Positions 24,854-34,380 of a stretch of DNA of 36,454 nt are shown piece by piece. The notes beneath the pieces are model-generated. The model ran no database searches. It was not told the DNA's origin and saw nothing but the letters and a program-made list of their open reading frames with translations. Origin of the DNA: Woeseiaceae bacterium (GTDB lineage Bacteria > Pseudomonadota > Gammaproteobacteria > Steroidobacterales > Woeseiaceae); assembly GCA_030065985.1 (NCBI GenBank), contig JASJCM010000017.1, forward strand, positions 1 through 36,454, read 5' to 3'. Position 1 is the first letter of the stretch. Each line of letters begins with the position of its first letter. The position numbers and the translations under genes are program-made.

Positions 24854-27565
24854 TCAGAAACTCTGCATACGGACCAGGTATTCGCGCAGCGCATCGGTAA
24901 AGGTCGGGAAGACTTCCGAGCTGATCGTGCTCACGTAGCGCTGGTCGTATGATGCGTCCGGGCACCAGACCAGCGATGCGAACAGGTCCGGCGTCTCACT
25001 GCCGGGCATTGGCTGCAGGTGCCCGCCGATAACCCAGCAGGCTTCGACATCGGAGGCCGAGAATGCCTCATTGCCAGAAGCTCTGACGATCTCGAGGATG
25101 TAATCGATGCTGCCCTCGGCAACCATCGACGCCGCGCGGATTTCCTCGGCCGATAGCAGGTTCGCCTGCCGAAAACCATCGTGGACAGCGAGCATGGTCC
25201 GGTGGTCGTCTGGTAGCCGAACGCCAAGACGCGCCTCCGTTGCGTCGAGCAGCTCGGGGCTGGCCGGGCCGGGCGGAAAGAACTCGCGGGTGATCATGCG
25301 CTCGAGCAGGGACGGTCGACGGAATTCGCCAAGCAGCTCCGCGGCATTCAGGTCAGCAAGCTGGGCCCGCCGTTCGGCCGCGACACGCTCAGCGCGCTGC
25401 TCGTAAGCGGCGCCATATTGCGGGCTTGCCCACACCTGCCGCAACAGGTCCTCGACGCGCTCGTATGCACCTGCATCGGCGCCCAGTCGGAAGACTGCCA
25501 TCTCTCCATCCGCTGCGTCAGGGTCGACGAAAGTCCAGGACGTTTCATCCGTGTCATCCCCGATCTTCCACCAGCCGGCCGTCTGCGATACCGGTATTAC
25601 GATGTCCCCGTCAGCTCCGCCGCCATAGAGGTATAGGGAGTCTTCGTAGATGTAGTACTGCAGGTCGCCGGCTCGAAACTCTCCGGGCTCGACGAATGCA
25701 ATGCCGCTGACAGGCAGGATACCGGCGGTGTCGAGGCCATCGCTTACATCGTAGAGTGCGGCAAGATGTGCCGGCAACGAACGCCCAAGTCTTGCTTCCA
25801 CCTCGAGTCGGGCGCTCGATGAGGCCGGAGGACGCAGGGCACCGCCTGCGGCCAGGTCCCGCACGAGACCTCCGATATCGAGTCGCGCGGCGCGGGCATC
25901 GATCTCCTGGTATTCGAGTTCGATTGCCTCATAGTCGACGCCGCCCTCCAACTCTTCATCGAACGGAGTTGTCGCGAGTAAAGTCAGGGCCAAAGCGCCA
26001 ATCGGCACGACCAACAGTGCTCCGTAGACCGCCGAGACCAGGACGCGCTGCCCACGTGCCATCGGCTCTACGGCGAGTGTATGCAGGATGTTGTTCGCGA
26101 GTGCTATGCGCTTCGCGGCCGATTTGGGATTGCCGAGCTTCTTCTGCAATTCCTCGAACAGCCAGACGCGGCGCGTCGCCGTGTCACCGTCGGGGCAGCG
26201 GCCGGCATACTCCCGGACCAGCCTCGCGGTGCGCATCATGCCCTTGATGGCGGGCAGTTGCAGCGCTGCGATCAGGGCTAGTGGCCAGAACTCAAGCAGG
26301 TAGGCGACGTAGATGCCGAGCACGACGCCAAGAATGATGACGAATGCCTGCACACCGGACCAGCGCGGCGGCAGGATCGCCTGCGCGACATGCGCACCGT
26401 CGAGCGGGGGGATCGGGAGAATATTCAGGTAGTTGACGAACAGCAGCACGATGACGGCACTAAATGCCCAGCTGCCCATGAACTGCCAGTCCGCCGGGTC
26501 GGACAGACTGTAAGCAAGCAGTCCCCAGCCCAGGACGATTCCGGGCAGCGGCCCGGCCAGTGCCACCCAGGCGCGTTTGGCAGCGCTCGGATCGTTCTCG
26601 TGGCCGATGGTTACGCCTCCCAGCAGCGGTAGCAGTGTGATGTGCGGGTTCTCGTAGCCGTACAACCTCATTGCCAGCCAGTGGCCGCCCTCATGCAGGA
26701 CAATCACAGTGAGGATGATGATGGTGAACTCGAGTCCGAGGAACGGCCAGCCAATGCCAACAAAGAGCGCAGCACTGATCAGCAGCAACAGCCATTGCAT
26801 GTCCTGTGAGGGCGCCAGCTTCTTCTGAATCTCGACCAGGCTCGAGAGGAACGGCAGACGCGATGTCGGTGTCGCGAGTTCGCCAGCCGCGGCTGGCTTC
26901 GGTCGCGTCAACATCTTGCCCAGGATTCGCAGGGCGAAGCCGACAGAGGGGCGAGCCGTACCGTGAGTTTCGCGCAGCTTGCCGCGCTCGATCAGCCGCT
27001 GCCGGATTGCGTTCATGTGCTCACTCGCAAAGCCAATCACATCCTGCCTGGGCGAGCTACGTGCGACCGGGACGCCCAGGCTGGCGACGAAGGTGGTGTG
27101 CGCCTCAATCTCGGCGGCTTCGTCGGAACCTTCGACGGTCTGCGCTGGAGTCTTCGCATCGTCGATCGCGGAGAAGTATGGGTCGCTCACCTGTGTGACG
27201 ACGTAGCGGCCATCCGACAGTAAGCTCGTGTAATAGGTCAGCAGAGAATTTGGATGAGCGACCTCGATCGTCGGCCCGACCCAGGCAACGACGCCGGTCT
27301 CTGCGTTACGAAACGCCGCCTGGACGCCAACGACACCTGCTTCGTCCGGGGGTGCGTCCGTGCCGACCCAGGCAGGGCCGGCGAAACCGAGCGCTGTCAA
27401 AGCCTCGGTCTTGGCATCGATCAGGTCGAGGCCGCCAAATGATGTCTCGTCCGGCCGCTGTGTCGGCCTGGCTGAATGCGGGGGGAACGCCATGGATAGC
27501 GCACTCCGCAGGAACTGCAGCGCAATGAGGGAGACGATTCCGACGATGACGTAGACCCAGCTCAT
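24854..27565 (-). CDS. Site-2 protease-like M50 membrane metalloprotease with two SMI1/KNR4 (SUKH)-like domains
   Basis: This 903-residue protein combines parts not usually seen together. After an N-terminal hydrophobic segment (about 4-20) comes a soluble region (40-200) that I do not recognise. A multi-pass core (about 257-440) follows with HEGGH (291-295) and PPLDG (386-390, Asp389), the zinc ligands of M50 site-2 proteases. Another membrane helix lies at about 507-531. The C-terminal 350 residues hold two similar units, at about 585-710 (ARLEVEARLGRSLPAHLAALY, then WWKIGDD) and about 765-895 (ATEARLGVRLPDDH, then HDGF). Both fit the SMI1/KNR4 pattern of an amphipathic helix, Leu-Pro and a glycine-rich turn. 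M50 enzymes cut membrane-embedded regulators; SUKH domains are often binding or immunity modules. The substrate is unknown. It is last in a run after sixA, 54 bases downstream. Confidence 0.82.
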   Translation of the reverse strand: MSWVYVIVGIVSLIALQFLRSALSMAFPPHSARPTQRPDETSFGGLDLIDAKTEALTALGFAGPAWVGTDAPPDEAGVVGVQAAFRNAETGVVAWVGPTIEVAHPNSLLTYYTSLLSDGRYVVTQVSDPYFSAIDDAKTPAQTVEGSDEAAEIEAHTTFVASLGVPVARSSPRQDVIGFASEHMNAIRQRLIERGKLRETHGTARPSVGFALRILGKMLTRPKPAAAGELATPTSRLPFLSSLVEIQKKLAPSQDMQWLLLLISAALFVGIGWPFLGLEFTIIILTVIVLHEGGHWLAMRLYGYENPHITLLPLLGGVTIGHENDPSAAKRAWVALAGPLPGIVLGWGLLAYSLSDPADWQFMGSWAFSAVIVLLFVNYLNILPIPPLDGAHVAQAILPPRWSGVQAFVIILGVVLGIYVAYLLEFWPLALIAALQLPAIKGMMRTARLVREYAGRCPDGDTATRRVWLFEELQKKLGNPKSAAKRIALANNILHTLAVEPMARGQRVLVSAVYGALLVVPIGALALTLLATTPFDEELEGGVDYEAIELEYQEIDARAARLDIGGLVRDLAAGGALRPPASSSARLEVEARLGRSLPAHLAALYDVSDGLDTAGILPVSGIAFVEPGEFRAGDLQYYIYEDSLYLYGGGADGDIVIPVSQTAGWWKIGDDTDETSWTFVDPDAADGEMAVFRLGADAGAYERVEDLLRQVWASPQYGAAYEQRAERVAAERRAQLADLNAAELLGEFRRPSLLERMITREFFPPGPASPELLDATEARLGVRLPDDHRTMLAVHDGFRQANLLSAEEIRAASMVAEGSIDYILEIVRASGNEAFSASDVEACWVIGGHLQPMPGSETPDLFASLVWCPDASYDQRYVSTISSEVFPTFTDALREYLVRMQSF

Positions 27566-27619
27566 GACGGGCCCACGATATCAGACCGGCGAAACCCGTT
27601 GTGTGAGCGGAATCCCGTG

Positions 27620-28117
27620 TTAGCGGGGCAGTTTCTTCGGCCAGTCGTGGACGAGCAGCTCGGTCGCGGGCTGCTCGTAAAGATTCCAGTTTTCCTGGTG
27701 CAGCCCTACTGAAACGACGCCGGCCGTTGGCAGGTTGATGGTTAAACCGGGCTGGACGTAGTTGACGAGGTCCGTTAGCCCGGGGTTGTGGCCGAATAGC
27801 ATGAGACTATTGAAGCCGTCATCCTGCGCAATAATGATGTCCAGGATCTGGTCGAGCGAGGCCAGGTAAAGCCCGGGCTCGCGTTGCAGGAATTCCCTCG
27901 GGTAACCGATTTCGGCCGCGACGACCTTGGCGGTCGTCCACGCGCGCACGGCGGGGCTCGAGATAATCAGCGATGGCCGGATGCCATGGGCCTTGATACG
28001 CCGACCCATTACAGGGGCATCGCGAGTCCCACGGCGATTCAGAGGGCGTTCCCGGTCGCTCAGTGAAGCGTCCTTCCAGCTTGACTTCGCGTGTCGGACA
28101 ATTGTGAGCGTTTTCAT
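27620..28117 (-). CDS. sixA: Phosphohistidine phosphatase SixA
   Basis: SixA removes phosphate from histidine-containing phosphotransfer domains, such as that of ArcB and some phosphotransferase-system proteins. The 165-residue product has the histidine phosphatase signature IVRHAKSSW (6-14, nucleophile His9), the basic ERPLNRRGTRDAP block, and the second histidine in LFGHNPG. Length is near the usual 160. It has no signal peptide and acts in the cytoplasm. The ATG at 28117 is 23 bases after sufT but has no Shine-Dalgarno sequence; the spacer is AT-rich. No histidine kinase or phosphorelay gene is seen in the window. Confidence 0.93.
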   Translation of the reverse strand: MKTLTIVRHAKSSWKDASLSDRERPLNRRGTRDAPVMGRRIKAHGIRPSLIISSPAVRAWTTAKVVAAEIGYPREFLQREPGLYLASLDQILDIIIAQDDGFNSLMLFGHNPGLTDLVNYVQPGLTINLPTAGVVSVGLHQENWNLYEQPATELLVHDWPKKLPR

Positions 28118-28120
28118 ATA

Positions 28121-28149
28121 TTTATGCTAATTACTTAAAGTTACATCAA
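28121..28149 (-). promoter_or_regulatory. Possible promoter abutting the sixA start
   Basis: On the minus strand TTGATG (28144-28149) and CATAAA (28121-28126) are spaced by 17 bases, each a four-of-six match. The predicted start would fall at or inside the sixA ATG, giving a leaderless message. This is a weak prediction. Confidence 0.22.
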
Positions 28150-28692
28150 TCCTGTTTGCAGGCGCGCCTCGTCACTCATCATGCCTACATTCCAGGGCGG
28201 ATCGAAGACCAGTTCGACGCTGACGTTGGCCACAGTCGGAATCACCGCGATCTTCTCACGCGCGTCCTGCACGAGCACATCGCCCATGCCGCAACCCGGC
28301 GCGGTCAGCGTCATATCCACTTCGACCGCGCGCTCGCCGTTGCCAAGCGGTCTGAGTTCGCAACGGTAGATCAGTCCGAGGTTCACGATGTCGACCGGGA
28401 TCTCGGGGTCGTAGCAAGTGCTGAGCTGCTCCCAGATGACTTCTTCAATGTCTTTGTCCGTGGCGTTCTCCGGTATGGCAGGGGGCGGTACCGGCTCTTT
28501 GCCGAGGGCATCGGCGTCTGCGCCGGAGATGCGAAAGAGGTTGCCTTCCACGTAAACCGTGAAGCTCCCGCCCAGGGCCTGCGTGATGAAGCCCTCCGTG
28601 CCCTCGCGCAGTGTGACGGATTCGCCGACCGGGATGATGATAGCGGTGACGTCGCGTACTAGCGTGACGGGTTCGTTGGTGTGGCCAAACAT
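28141..28692 (-). CDS. sufT: SufT-family Fe-S cluster maturation protein
   Basis: SufT proteins carry a DUF59 (MIP18-like) domain and help insert Fe-S clusters into targets. The 183-residue product has an N-terminal part with a small domain (about 1-65, including VTLREGTEGFITQALGG) and the DUF59 domain (about 80-165), with CYDPEIPVDIVNLGLIY and TAPGCGMGDVLVQDA, the family's cysteines. It lies eight bases after sufU on the same strand and is the last member of the suf set. The fusion-like N-terminal part is typical of the SufT found in suf operons. Precise target proteins are unknown. Confidence 0.93.
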   Translation of the reverse strand: MFGHTNEPVTLVRDVTAIIIPVGESVTLREGTEGFITQALGGSFTVYVEGNLFRISGADADALGKEPVPPPAIPENATDKDIEEVIWEQLSTCYDPEIPVDIVNLGLIYRCELRPLGNGERAVEVDMTLTAPGCGMGDVLVQDAREKIAVIPTVANVSVELVFDPPWNVGMMSDEARLQTGLM

Positions 28693-28700
28693 CGTGTTCC

Positions 28701-29153
28701 TTACTCCGTGGTAGCCGGGGTCGGGTTATCAGTAAGCGCGGCGTGCAGGGCATGCCACGCGAGCGTCGCGCATTTTACACGCGATGGGTATTCGCGCACG
28801 CCCTCCAGGGCGGCGAGTTTTTCGAGCTCGACGTCTAGCTGCGATGCGCCACCGGTCAGCCGGTCGGTGACCACGGCAAAACAAGACTCTGCCGATTCAA
28901 CCGACATTCCCTCGATCGCGTCCGTCATCAGCGAGGCCGAAGCGACCGATATCGCGCAGCCCGTACCCTCGAAACTGGACGACTCGATTCTGCCACTGTC
29001 GATCTTGAGATAGAGGCGGAGTTTGTCTCCGCACAGTGGGTTGATGCCATCTGCCTTATGCGTGGCGTCGTTCAGTCGACCGAAGTGCCGCGGCTTACGC
29101 GAGTGATCGAGGATCAGCTCACGGTAGAGGTCGCGGAGCTCGGCGTGGCTCAC
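28701..29153 (-). CDS. sufU: SufU Fe-S assembly protein
   Basis: SufU resembles the scaffold IscU but in several bacteria acts as a zinc-bound sulfurtransferase that takes sulfur from SufS to SufB. The 150 residues show the zinc/ligand set Cys41 and Asp43 (NPLCGD), Cys66 (GTGCAIS) and Cys128 (VKCATLAWHAL), the expected arrangement. Start ATG at 29153 overlaps the sufS stop by four bases. Together with SufS and SufBCD it completes the pathway. No sufE gene is seen, so SufU most likely takes that role here. Confidence 0.94.
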   Translation of the reverse strand: MSHAELRDLYRELILDHSRKPRHFGRLNDATHKADGINPLCGDKLRLYLKIDSGRIESSSFEGTGCAISVASASLMTDAIEGMSVESAESCFAVVTDRLTGGASQLDVELEKLAALEGVREYPSRVKCATLAWHALHAALTDNPTPATTE

Positions 29154-30388
29154 CCGAAGATCTCCCGGGCCTTCTCCAGTGCGATCACCAATCGATCGAT
29201 GTCATCGCGATTGTTGTAGAACGCCAGCGATGCGCGGCAGGTGCCCGAAACTCCGAACCATTGCATGACGGGCATCGCGCAGTGGTGTCCGGTGCGAATG
29301 GCGACGCCCTGGTGGTCGAGGATCGTGCCCAGGTCGTGCGAGTGAATGTCGTCGAGAAGGAACGACTGCACGCTGGCTTTGTTGGCGGCTTCACCAATAA
29401 AGCGCATGCCGTCGACATCGCGAAGCTGGCTGACCATGTAATCGTGCAGTTCGTGCTCGTAGTCGGCGATTCGCTGCATGCCGATGCGCTGCAGGTAGTC
29501 GACGGAAGCGCCGAGACCAACGACACCGGAGATGTTCGGCGTTCCAGCCTCGAACTTGTAAGGCAGCTCGTTGTAGATCGTATTCTCGAACGACACCTCG
29601 AGGATCATGTCACCGCCACCCTGCCACGGAGGCATTTCCTCGAGCAGTGCTTCGCGGCCAAAGAGCACGCCGGTGCCGGTCGGCCCGAACATCTTGTGAC
29701 CGGAGAATGCATAGAAATCGCAGCCGATTGCCTGCACGTCTATATCAAGATGTGGCACGCCCTGAGCGCCGTCGATCAGTACGGGAACGTTGCGGCCTTT
29801 GCAGAACGCGACAACTTCCTCGACCGGGTTTACGGTTCCAAGTGCGTTCGATACATGAGAGATACCAACGAGCAGGGTGCGCTCGTCGACAAGCTCGTAC
29901 AGCTCGTCTATCGAAACCTCGCCCCGGTCATTAATGGGCGCAACCCTGAGTTCCGCACCAGTTTGTTCGCAGACCAGCTGCCACGGCACGATGTTGGCGT
30001 GGTGCTCCAGGTGCGTAATGACGATGTTGTCGCCAGCCTGCAGGCGTGGTCGGCAGAAGCTCTGCGCCACGAGGTTGATCGCTTCGGTGGTGCCCTTGGT
30101 CAGAACGATCTCGCTGCGCGCCGACGCGTTGATGAAATCGCGCATTTTGTCGCGTGCGCCTTCGTAAGCTTCGGTGGCACGATGGCTGAGCGTGTGAACG
30201 CCGCGGTGGACGTTGGCATGGTCCTCGCGCTGGTAGGCGGCAACAGTCTCGATAACAACCTCTGGCTGTTGCGCGGATGCCGCGCTGTCCAGGTAGACGA
30301 GCGGCTGACCGTGCACGGACTGCCGCAGCGCGGGGAAATCCAGGCGCCAGTCTGCTGCTTGCGTGACACGTGCTGGCGCGGCGTTCAT
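29150..30388 (-). CDS. sufS: Cysteine desulfurase SufS
   Basis: SufS is a PLP-dependent cysteine desulfurase that supplies sulfur for Fe-S assembly as a persulfide on its active-site cysteine. The 412-residue protein has the PLP lysine Lys232 in FSGHKMFGPTG, the acceptor Cys370 in IRTGHHCAMP, and the group II motifs RGVHTLSHRATEAYEGAR (62-79) and LDSAASAQQP. Length is typical. Its start overlaps the sufD stop (ATGA) and its stop overlaps the sufU start, consistent with coupled translation. SufU is the probable sulfur acceptor. Confidence 0.98.
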   Translation of the reverse strand: MNAAPARVTQAADWRLDFPALRQSVHGQPLVYLDSAASAQQPEVVIETVAAYQREDHANVHRGVHTLSHRATEAYEGARDKMRDFINASARSEIVLTKGTTEAINLVAQSFCRPRLQAGDNIVITHLEHHANIVPWQLVCEQTGAELRVAPINDRGEVSIDELYELVDERTLLVGISHVSNALGTVNPVEEVVAFCKGRNVPVLIDGAQGVPHLDIDVQAIGCDFYAFSGHKMFGPTGTGVLFGREALLEEMPPWQGGGDMILEVSFENTIYNELPYKFEAGTPNISGVVGLGASVDYLQRIGMQRIADYEHELHDYMVSQLRDVDGMRFIGEAANKASVQSFLLDDIHSHDLGTILDHQGVAIRTGHHCAMPVMQWFGVSGTCRASLAFYNNRDDIDRLVIALEKAREIFG

Positions 30389-31574
30389 GAAGGATCCTCC
30401 TCGATGGTCACCGCGAGCTCCTCTAGGCGACGCTCAATAAGCGCACTGACTGCACCGCGAGCAGCTTCGACCGGGACGCGGGAAACGAGGCCGGCGGCGA
30501 AGGCATGTGTCAGCACCTGCATGGCCGCAGTGCGATCAAGCCCGCGAGTGCGCAGGTAGAAGAGGGCGGTCTCGTCGAGTTGACCGACGGTCGTGCCATG
30601 GCTGCACTTGACGTCATCCGTGTAAATCTCGAGTTCCGGCTTGGCGTCGATTTCCGCCTTCTCGCTTAACAGCAGGTTGTGGTTGGCCTGGTCTGCGTCC
30701 GTGCCGTCGGCGCCCTCATGGACGATCGCCTTGCCATTCCAAACGCACCGACAGCGCCCGTTGAGGATGCCGCGATATTCCTGTCGTGACGTTGCCGGGC
30801 CGACGCGGTGATCGACACGCGTGTGGTTGTCTAAATGCTGACCATCGCCGGCGAGGTATAGCCCGTCGAACGATACCTCCGCACCAGTGTTGGCGATGTC
30901 TATGTCGATATCGTTGCGGACCATGCCGCCGCCAAGGTCAAAACTCGCGGAGCTGAAGCGCGCGTCTTTGCCAAGGCTCACCCGGGTCTTGCTCGTTTGA
31001 AGGTGATTGCGGCCACGGTCCTGAATACGGACGTGGCTTGCTATTGCAGCGTCGCTGACGTGAAGGGTCACGATCGTATTCGCATACTGATCGGCATCGC
31101 CGCGCGATACGTGGTACTCGATGAGCTCGCCACTGGCCCCGTTCTGAAATTCGACCTCAACGTAGGCTTGCGCCACCGAAGTCTGCTCGGCGCTATCGAG
31201 CAACAACAGCCCGATGGGTCGCTCGACCTGGCCTGAGACACGGATGCGAATGCCGTCACGAACCAGCGCCGCATTGAACTCGGCCAGTGCCGAGTCGCCG
31301 ACGGGAATATCGTCGACTCTGTCGACTGATACACCGTCAGGTGCCTGCGTTGTCTGCAGTACGCCATCGGCGATCACGAGCCACGCGGCATCAATCGTAC
31401 TGGTGATCGCGGCCGCATCATCCTGCAAAGCCGAAGCTGCCGTGGCCGGCTTTTCGTCCAGCCATCGCGAGGCAATATCACGAGCCTGCGAGAGGTCCGT
31501 GTACTTCCAGTCCTCGTCCCGGGTGGTCGGGAATCGCGCAACAATCTCGCGCAGCTTGTCGTCGGATAGTCGAC

Positions 31575-31578
<4 letters not shown>
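30385..31578 (-). CDS. sufD: Fe-S cluster assembly protein SufD
   Basis: SufD forms the SufBC2D scaffold on which nascent Fe-S clusters are built and is needed for iron acquisition. The 397-residue beta-helix protein has the variable N-terminal half and a conserved C-terminal half with DVKCSHGTTVGQLDE, where His327 matches the SufD histidine placed at the SufB-SufD interface in E. coli. The motif LFYLRTRGL follows, and the final helices bind SufC. Start and stop overlap sufC and sufS by four bases. Its N-terminal sequence (LREIVARFPTTRDEDWKYT) is typical. Confidence 0.97.
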
Positions 31579-32327
<749 letters not shown>

Positions 32328-32336
32328 TTTCACTTC

Positions 32337-33785
32337 CTAGCCGACAGCGCCTTCGAGGCTGACGTTGAGTAGCGCCTGCGCCTCGACGGCAAATTCCATC
32401 GGGAGTTCCTTGAAGACTTCCTTGCAGAAGCCGTTGACGATCATGTTGACGGCATCTTCTTCGGAGATGCCGCGCTGACGGCAGTAGAACAACTGGTTCG
32501 CCGAAATCTTTGACGTCGTTGCCTCGTGTTCCACCTTTGCCGATGGGTTTCTGATTTCCATGTAGGGAAACGTGTGCGCGCCGCAGTCCTTGCCGATGAG
32601 CAGCGAGTCGCACTGCGTATGGTTGCGCGCGCCCTTTGCCTGCGGCATGACTTTCACCAGGCCGCGGTAAGCCTGTTGGGCGCGACCGGCCGAAATGCCC
32701 TTGGAGACAATCGTCGAGCTGGTGTTCGGGCCGATGTGAATCATCTTGGTGCCCGTGTCGGCCTGCTGCAGGTTGTTCGTGACGGCCACTGAGTAGAACT
32801 CGCCGACCGAGTTGGCGCCACGAAGCAGACAGCTCGGATACTTCCACGTGATCGCAGAGCCCGTCTCGACCTGCGTCCAGGAAATTTTCGAATTGGCGCC
32901 GCGACAATCGCCGCGTTTGGTGACGAAGTTGTAGATGCCACCTTTGCCTTCCTCGTCGCCCGGGTACCAGTTCTGTACCGTCGAATACTTGATCTCGGCG
33001 TCTTCCATCGCGACCAGTTCCACGACGGCGGCGTGCAGCTGATTCTCGTCGCGCATCGGGGCTGTACAGCCTTCGAGGTAACTCACGTAGCTGCCCTCAT
33101 CGGCGACAACCAGGGTTCTTTCGAACTGACCGGTATTCGCGGCGTTAATGCGGAAGTAGGTCGATAGCTCCATCGGGCAGCGCACGCCCTTCGGGATATA
33201 GACGAACGAACCATCGCTGAAGACCGCCGAGTTGAGCGCGGCGAAAAAGTTGTCGCGTCGCGGCACAACGGAACCGAGATACTTCTTGACGAGTTCCGGG
33301 TGCTCCACGACGGCTTCCGAGAACGAACAGAAGATCACGCCAGCCTCGGAGAGCTTCTCCTTGAACGTCGTGGCAACCGAGACGCTGTCGAACACTGCAT
33401 CGACCGCGACGCCGGCCAACCGTGCACGCTCGTGCAGCGGTATACCGAGCTTGTCGTAGGTCTCGAGCAGTTTCGGATCGACTTCGTCGAGGCTCTTCGG
33501 CCGGTCTTCATCGGATTTCGGCGCAGCGAAGTAGGAGATCGCGTTGTAGTCGATCTTCGGGTAATGGACATGCGCCCACTCGGGCTCCTCCATTTCCAGC
33601 CACTGGCGATAGGCCTGCAGGCGCCACTCGAGCAGCCATTCCGGTTCGTTCTTGCGCGCGGAGATCGCGCGCACGACGTCTTCATCGAGTCCGGGCGGCA
33701 GGCTTTCGGTCGCTATATCAGTAACGAAGCCGTGCTCGTAACGTCGATTGACGAGACTTTCGAGTTGTTCAGTTTCAGTTGCCAT
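32337..33785 (-). CDS. sufB: SufB, scaffold of the SUF system
   Basis: SufB is the core scaffold where sulfur and iron are joined within the SufBC2D complex. The 482-residue protein contains the conserved C-terminal beta-helix, with [12 protein letters not shown] (Cys401, probably the equivalent of the essential SufB cysteine in E. coli) and the block [20 protein letters not shown], ending in the SufC-binding helices. The N-terminal half has [19 protein letters not shown] at 33785 overlaps the regulator gene by 11 bases. Length is close to E. coli SufB. Confidence 0.98.
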   Translation of the reverse strand: MATETEQLESLVNRRYEHGFVTDIATESLPPGLDEDVVRAISARKNEPEWLLEWRLQAYRQWLEMEEPEWAHVHYPKIDYNAISYFAAPKSDEDRPKSLDEVDPKLLETYDKLGIPLHERARLAGVAVDAVFDSVSVATTFKEKLSEAGVIFCSFSEAVVEHPELVKKYLGSVVPRRDNFFAALNSAVFSDGSFVYIPKGVRCPMELSTYFRINAANTGQFERTLVVADEGSYVSYLEGCTAPMRDENQLHAAVVELVAMEDAEIKYSTVQNWYPGDEEGKGGIYNFVTKRGDCRGANSKISWTQVETGSAITWKYPSCLLRGANSVGEFYSVAVTNNLQQADTGTKMIHIGPNTSSTIVSKGISAGRAQQAYRGLVKVMPQAKGARNHTQCDSLLIGKDCGAHTFPYMEIRNPSAKVEHEATTSKISANQLFYCRQRGISEEDAVNMIVNGFCKEVFKELPMEFAVEAQALLNVSLEGAVG

Positions 33786-34239
33786 TCTTCTCTACCGTGA
33801 TCGGCAATCCGGCGAACCGGAAAGTCGGTACCGGGCTGTTGCTATGAATAAGGTCATTAAGGGTGACGTCCTGGAGCGCCCGGTGGATAGCCACGTTGAT
33901 GCGCTGCCACGCCTGTCCGACCGTGCAGGATCCCTCATGTTCACAGTCGCCGTCGCTGGCGCTGCACTCGGTGATCGATACCGGGCCTTCCAGCGCGTCA
34001 ATGACGTCTGCCGCGCTGATCTCGTGCGGTGCCTGGGACAGGCGATACCCGCCGTTCGCCCCGCGCGTCGACGAGACGAGCCCGGCGCGCGCCAGCAGTT
34101 TGAGCAACTTGCTCACCGTCGGTGGCGCGATTCCGGTCGCGGCGGCCACATCGGCAGCGCTGCACACCGTGGCCTGGTTCGATGCCAGGTGGGCGAGCAG
34201 GACGGTCCCGTAATCGGTGAGTTTGCTGATTCTGAGCAC
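33775..34239 (-). CDS. Rrf2-family Fe-S regulator of the suf operon (SufR/IscR-like)
   Basis: This 154-residue protein belongs to the Rrf2 family and resembles the SUF-specific regulator found upstream of sufB in gammaproteobacteria. It has a winged helix-turn-helix (about 1-70, with [13 protein letters not shown] and [20 protein letters not shown]) and three cysteines (92, 99 and 105) spaced like the cluster ligands of IscR, where the cluster is a [2Fe-2S]. With a cluster it probably represses suf; without it, repression would be lost. The start is GTG at 34239. No Shine-Dalgarno sequence is visible, but [10 protein letters not shown] is the usual family start. A palindromic site sits just upstream. 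It is the first gene of the suf run and overlaps sufB. Confidence 0.92.
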   Translation of the reverse strand: MLRISKLTDYGTVLLAHLASNQATVCSAADVAAATGIAPPTVSKLLKLLARAGLVSSTRGANGGYRLSQAPHEISAADVIDALEGPVSITECSASDGDCEHEGSCTVGQAWQRINVAIHRALQDVTLNDLIHSNSPVPTFRFAGLPITVEKNGN

Positions 34240-34266
34240 GGCGAAAGGGTGGTTCCGGAGAATAAG

Positions 34267-34281
34267 GGACTATTTTAGTCC
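34267..34281 (-). promoter_or_regulatory. Operator over the suf promoter, IscR type 1-like
   Basis: GGACTA-TTT-TAGTCC is a perfect inverted repeat. Its core GACT-ATTTT-AGTC matches the GACT-RWWWY-AGTC core of the type 1 IscR site; the outer parts match less. A TAAAAT -10 (34272-34277, minus strand) lies inside it, so a protein bound here would block the polymerase. A weaker repeat, TGGCC-N5-GGCCA (34286-34300), sits where the -35 should be. Confidence 0.6.
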
Positions 34282-34339
34282 TATTTGGCCGGTTAGGCCA
34301 CTCTCTGAAAAGAACTGATACGAAGTTGTCGGGTCTTTT

Positions 34340-34348
34340 TGCTATCCT
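34340..34348 (+). promoter_or_regulatory. Candidate extended -10 for mlaFED
   Basis: TGCTATCCT fits the extended -10 TGnTATAAT at four of six hexamer positions. Transcription would start near 34355, upstream of the TTG at 34381 chosen for mlaF. No normally spaced -35 is visible, so this is tentative. Confidence 0.3.
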
Positions 34349-34380
34349 CCGGCGTTACATGTCAGGGGTATTACTTCGTT

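Noticed and set aside
29261..30559. Long plus-strand open frame (432 codons) opposite sufS and the end of sufD
   Set aside because: It lies wholly antisense to well-conserved genes and shows no recognisable domain or ribosome-binding site; it is a by-product of GC-rich codon use.
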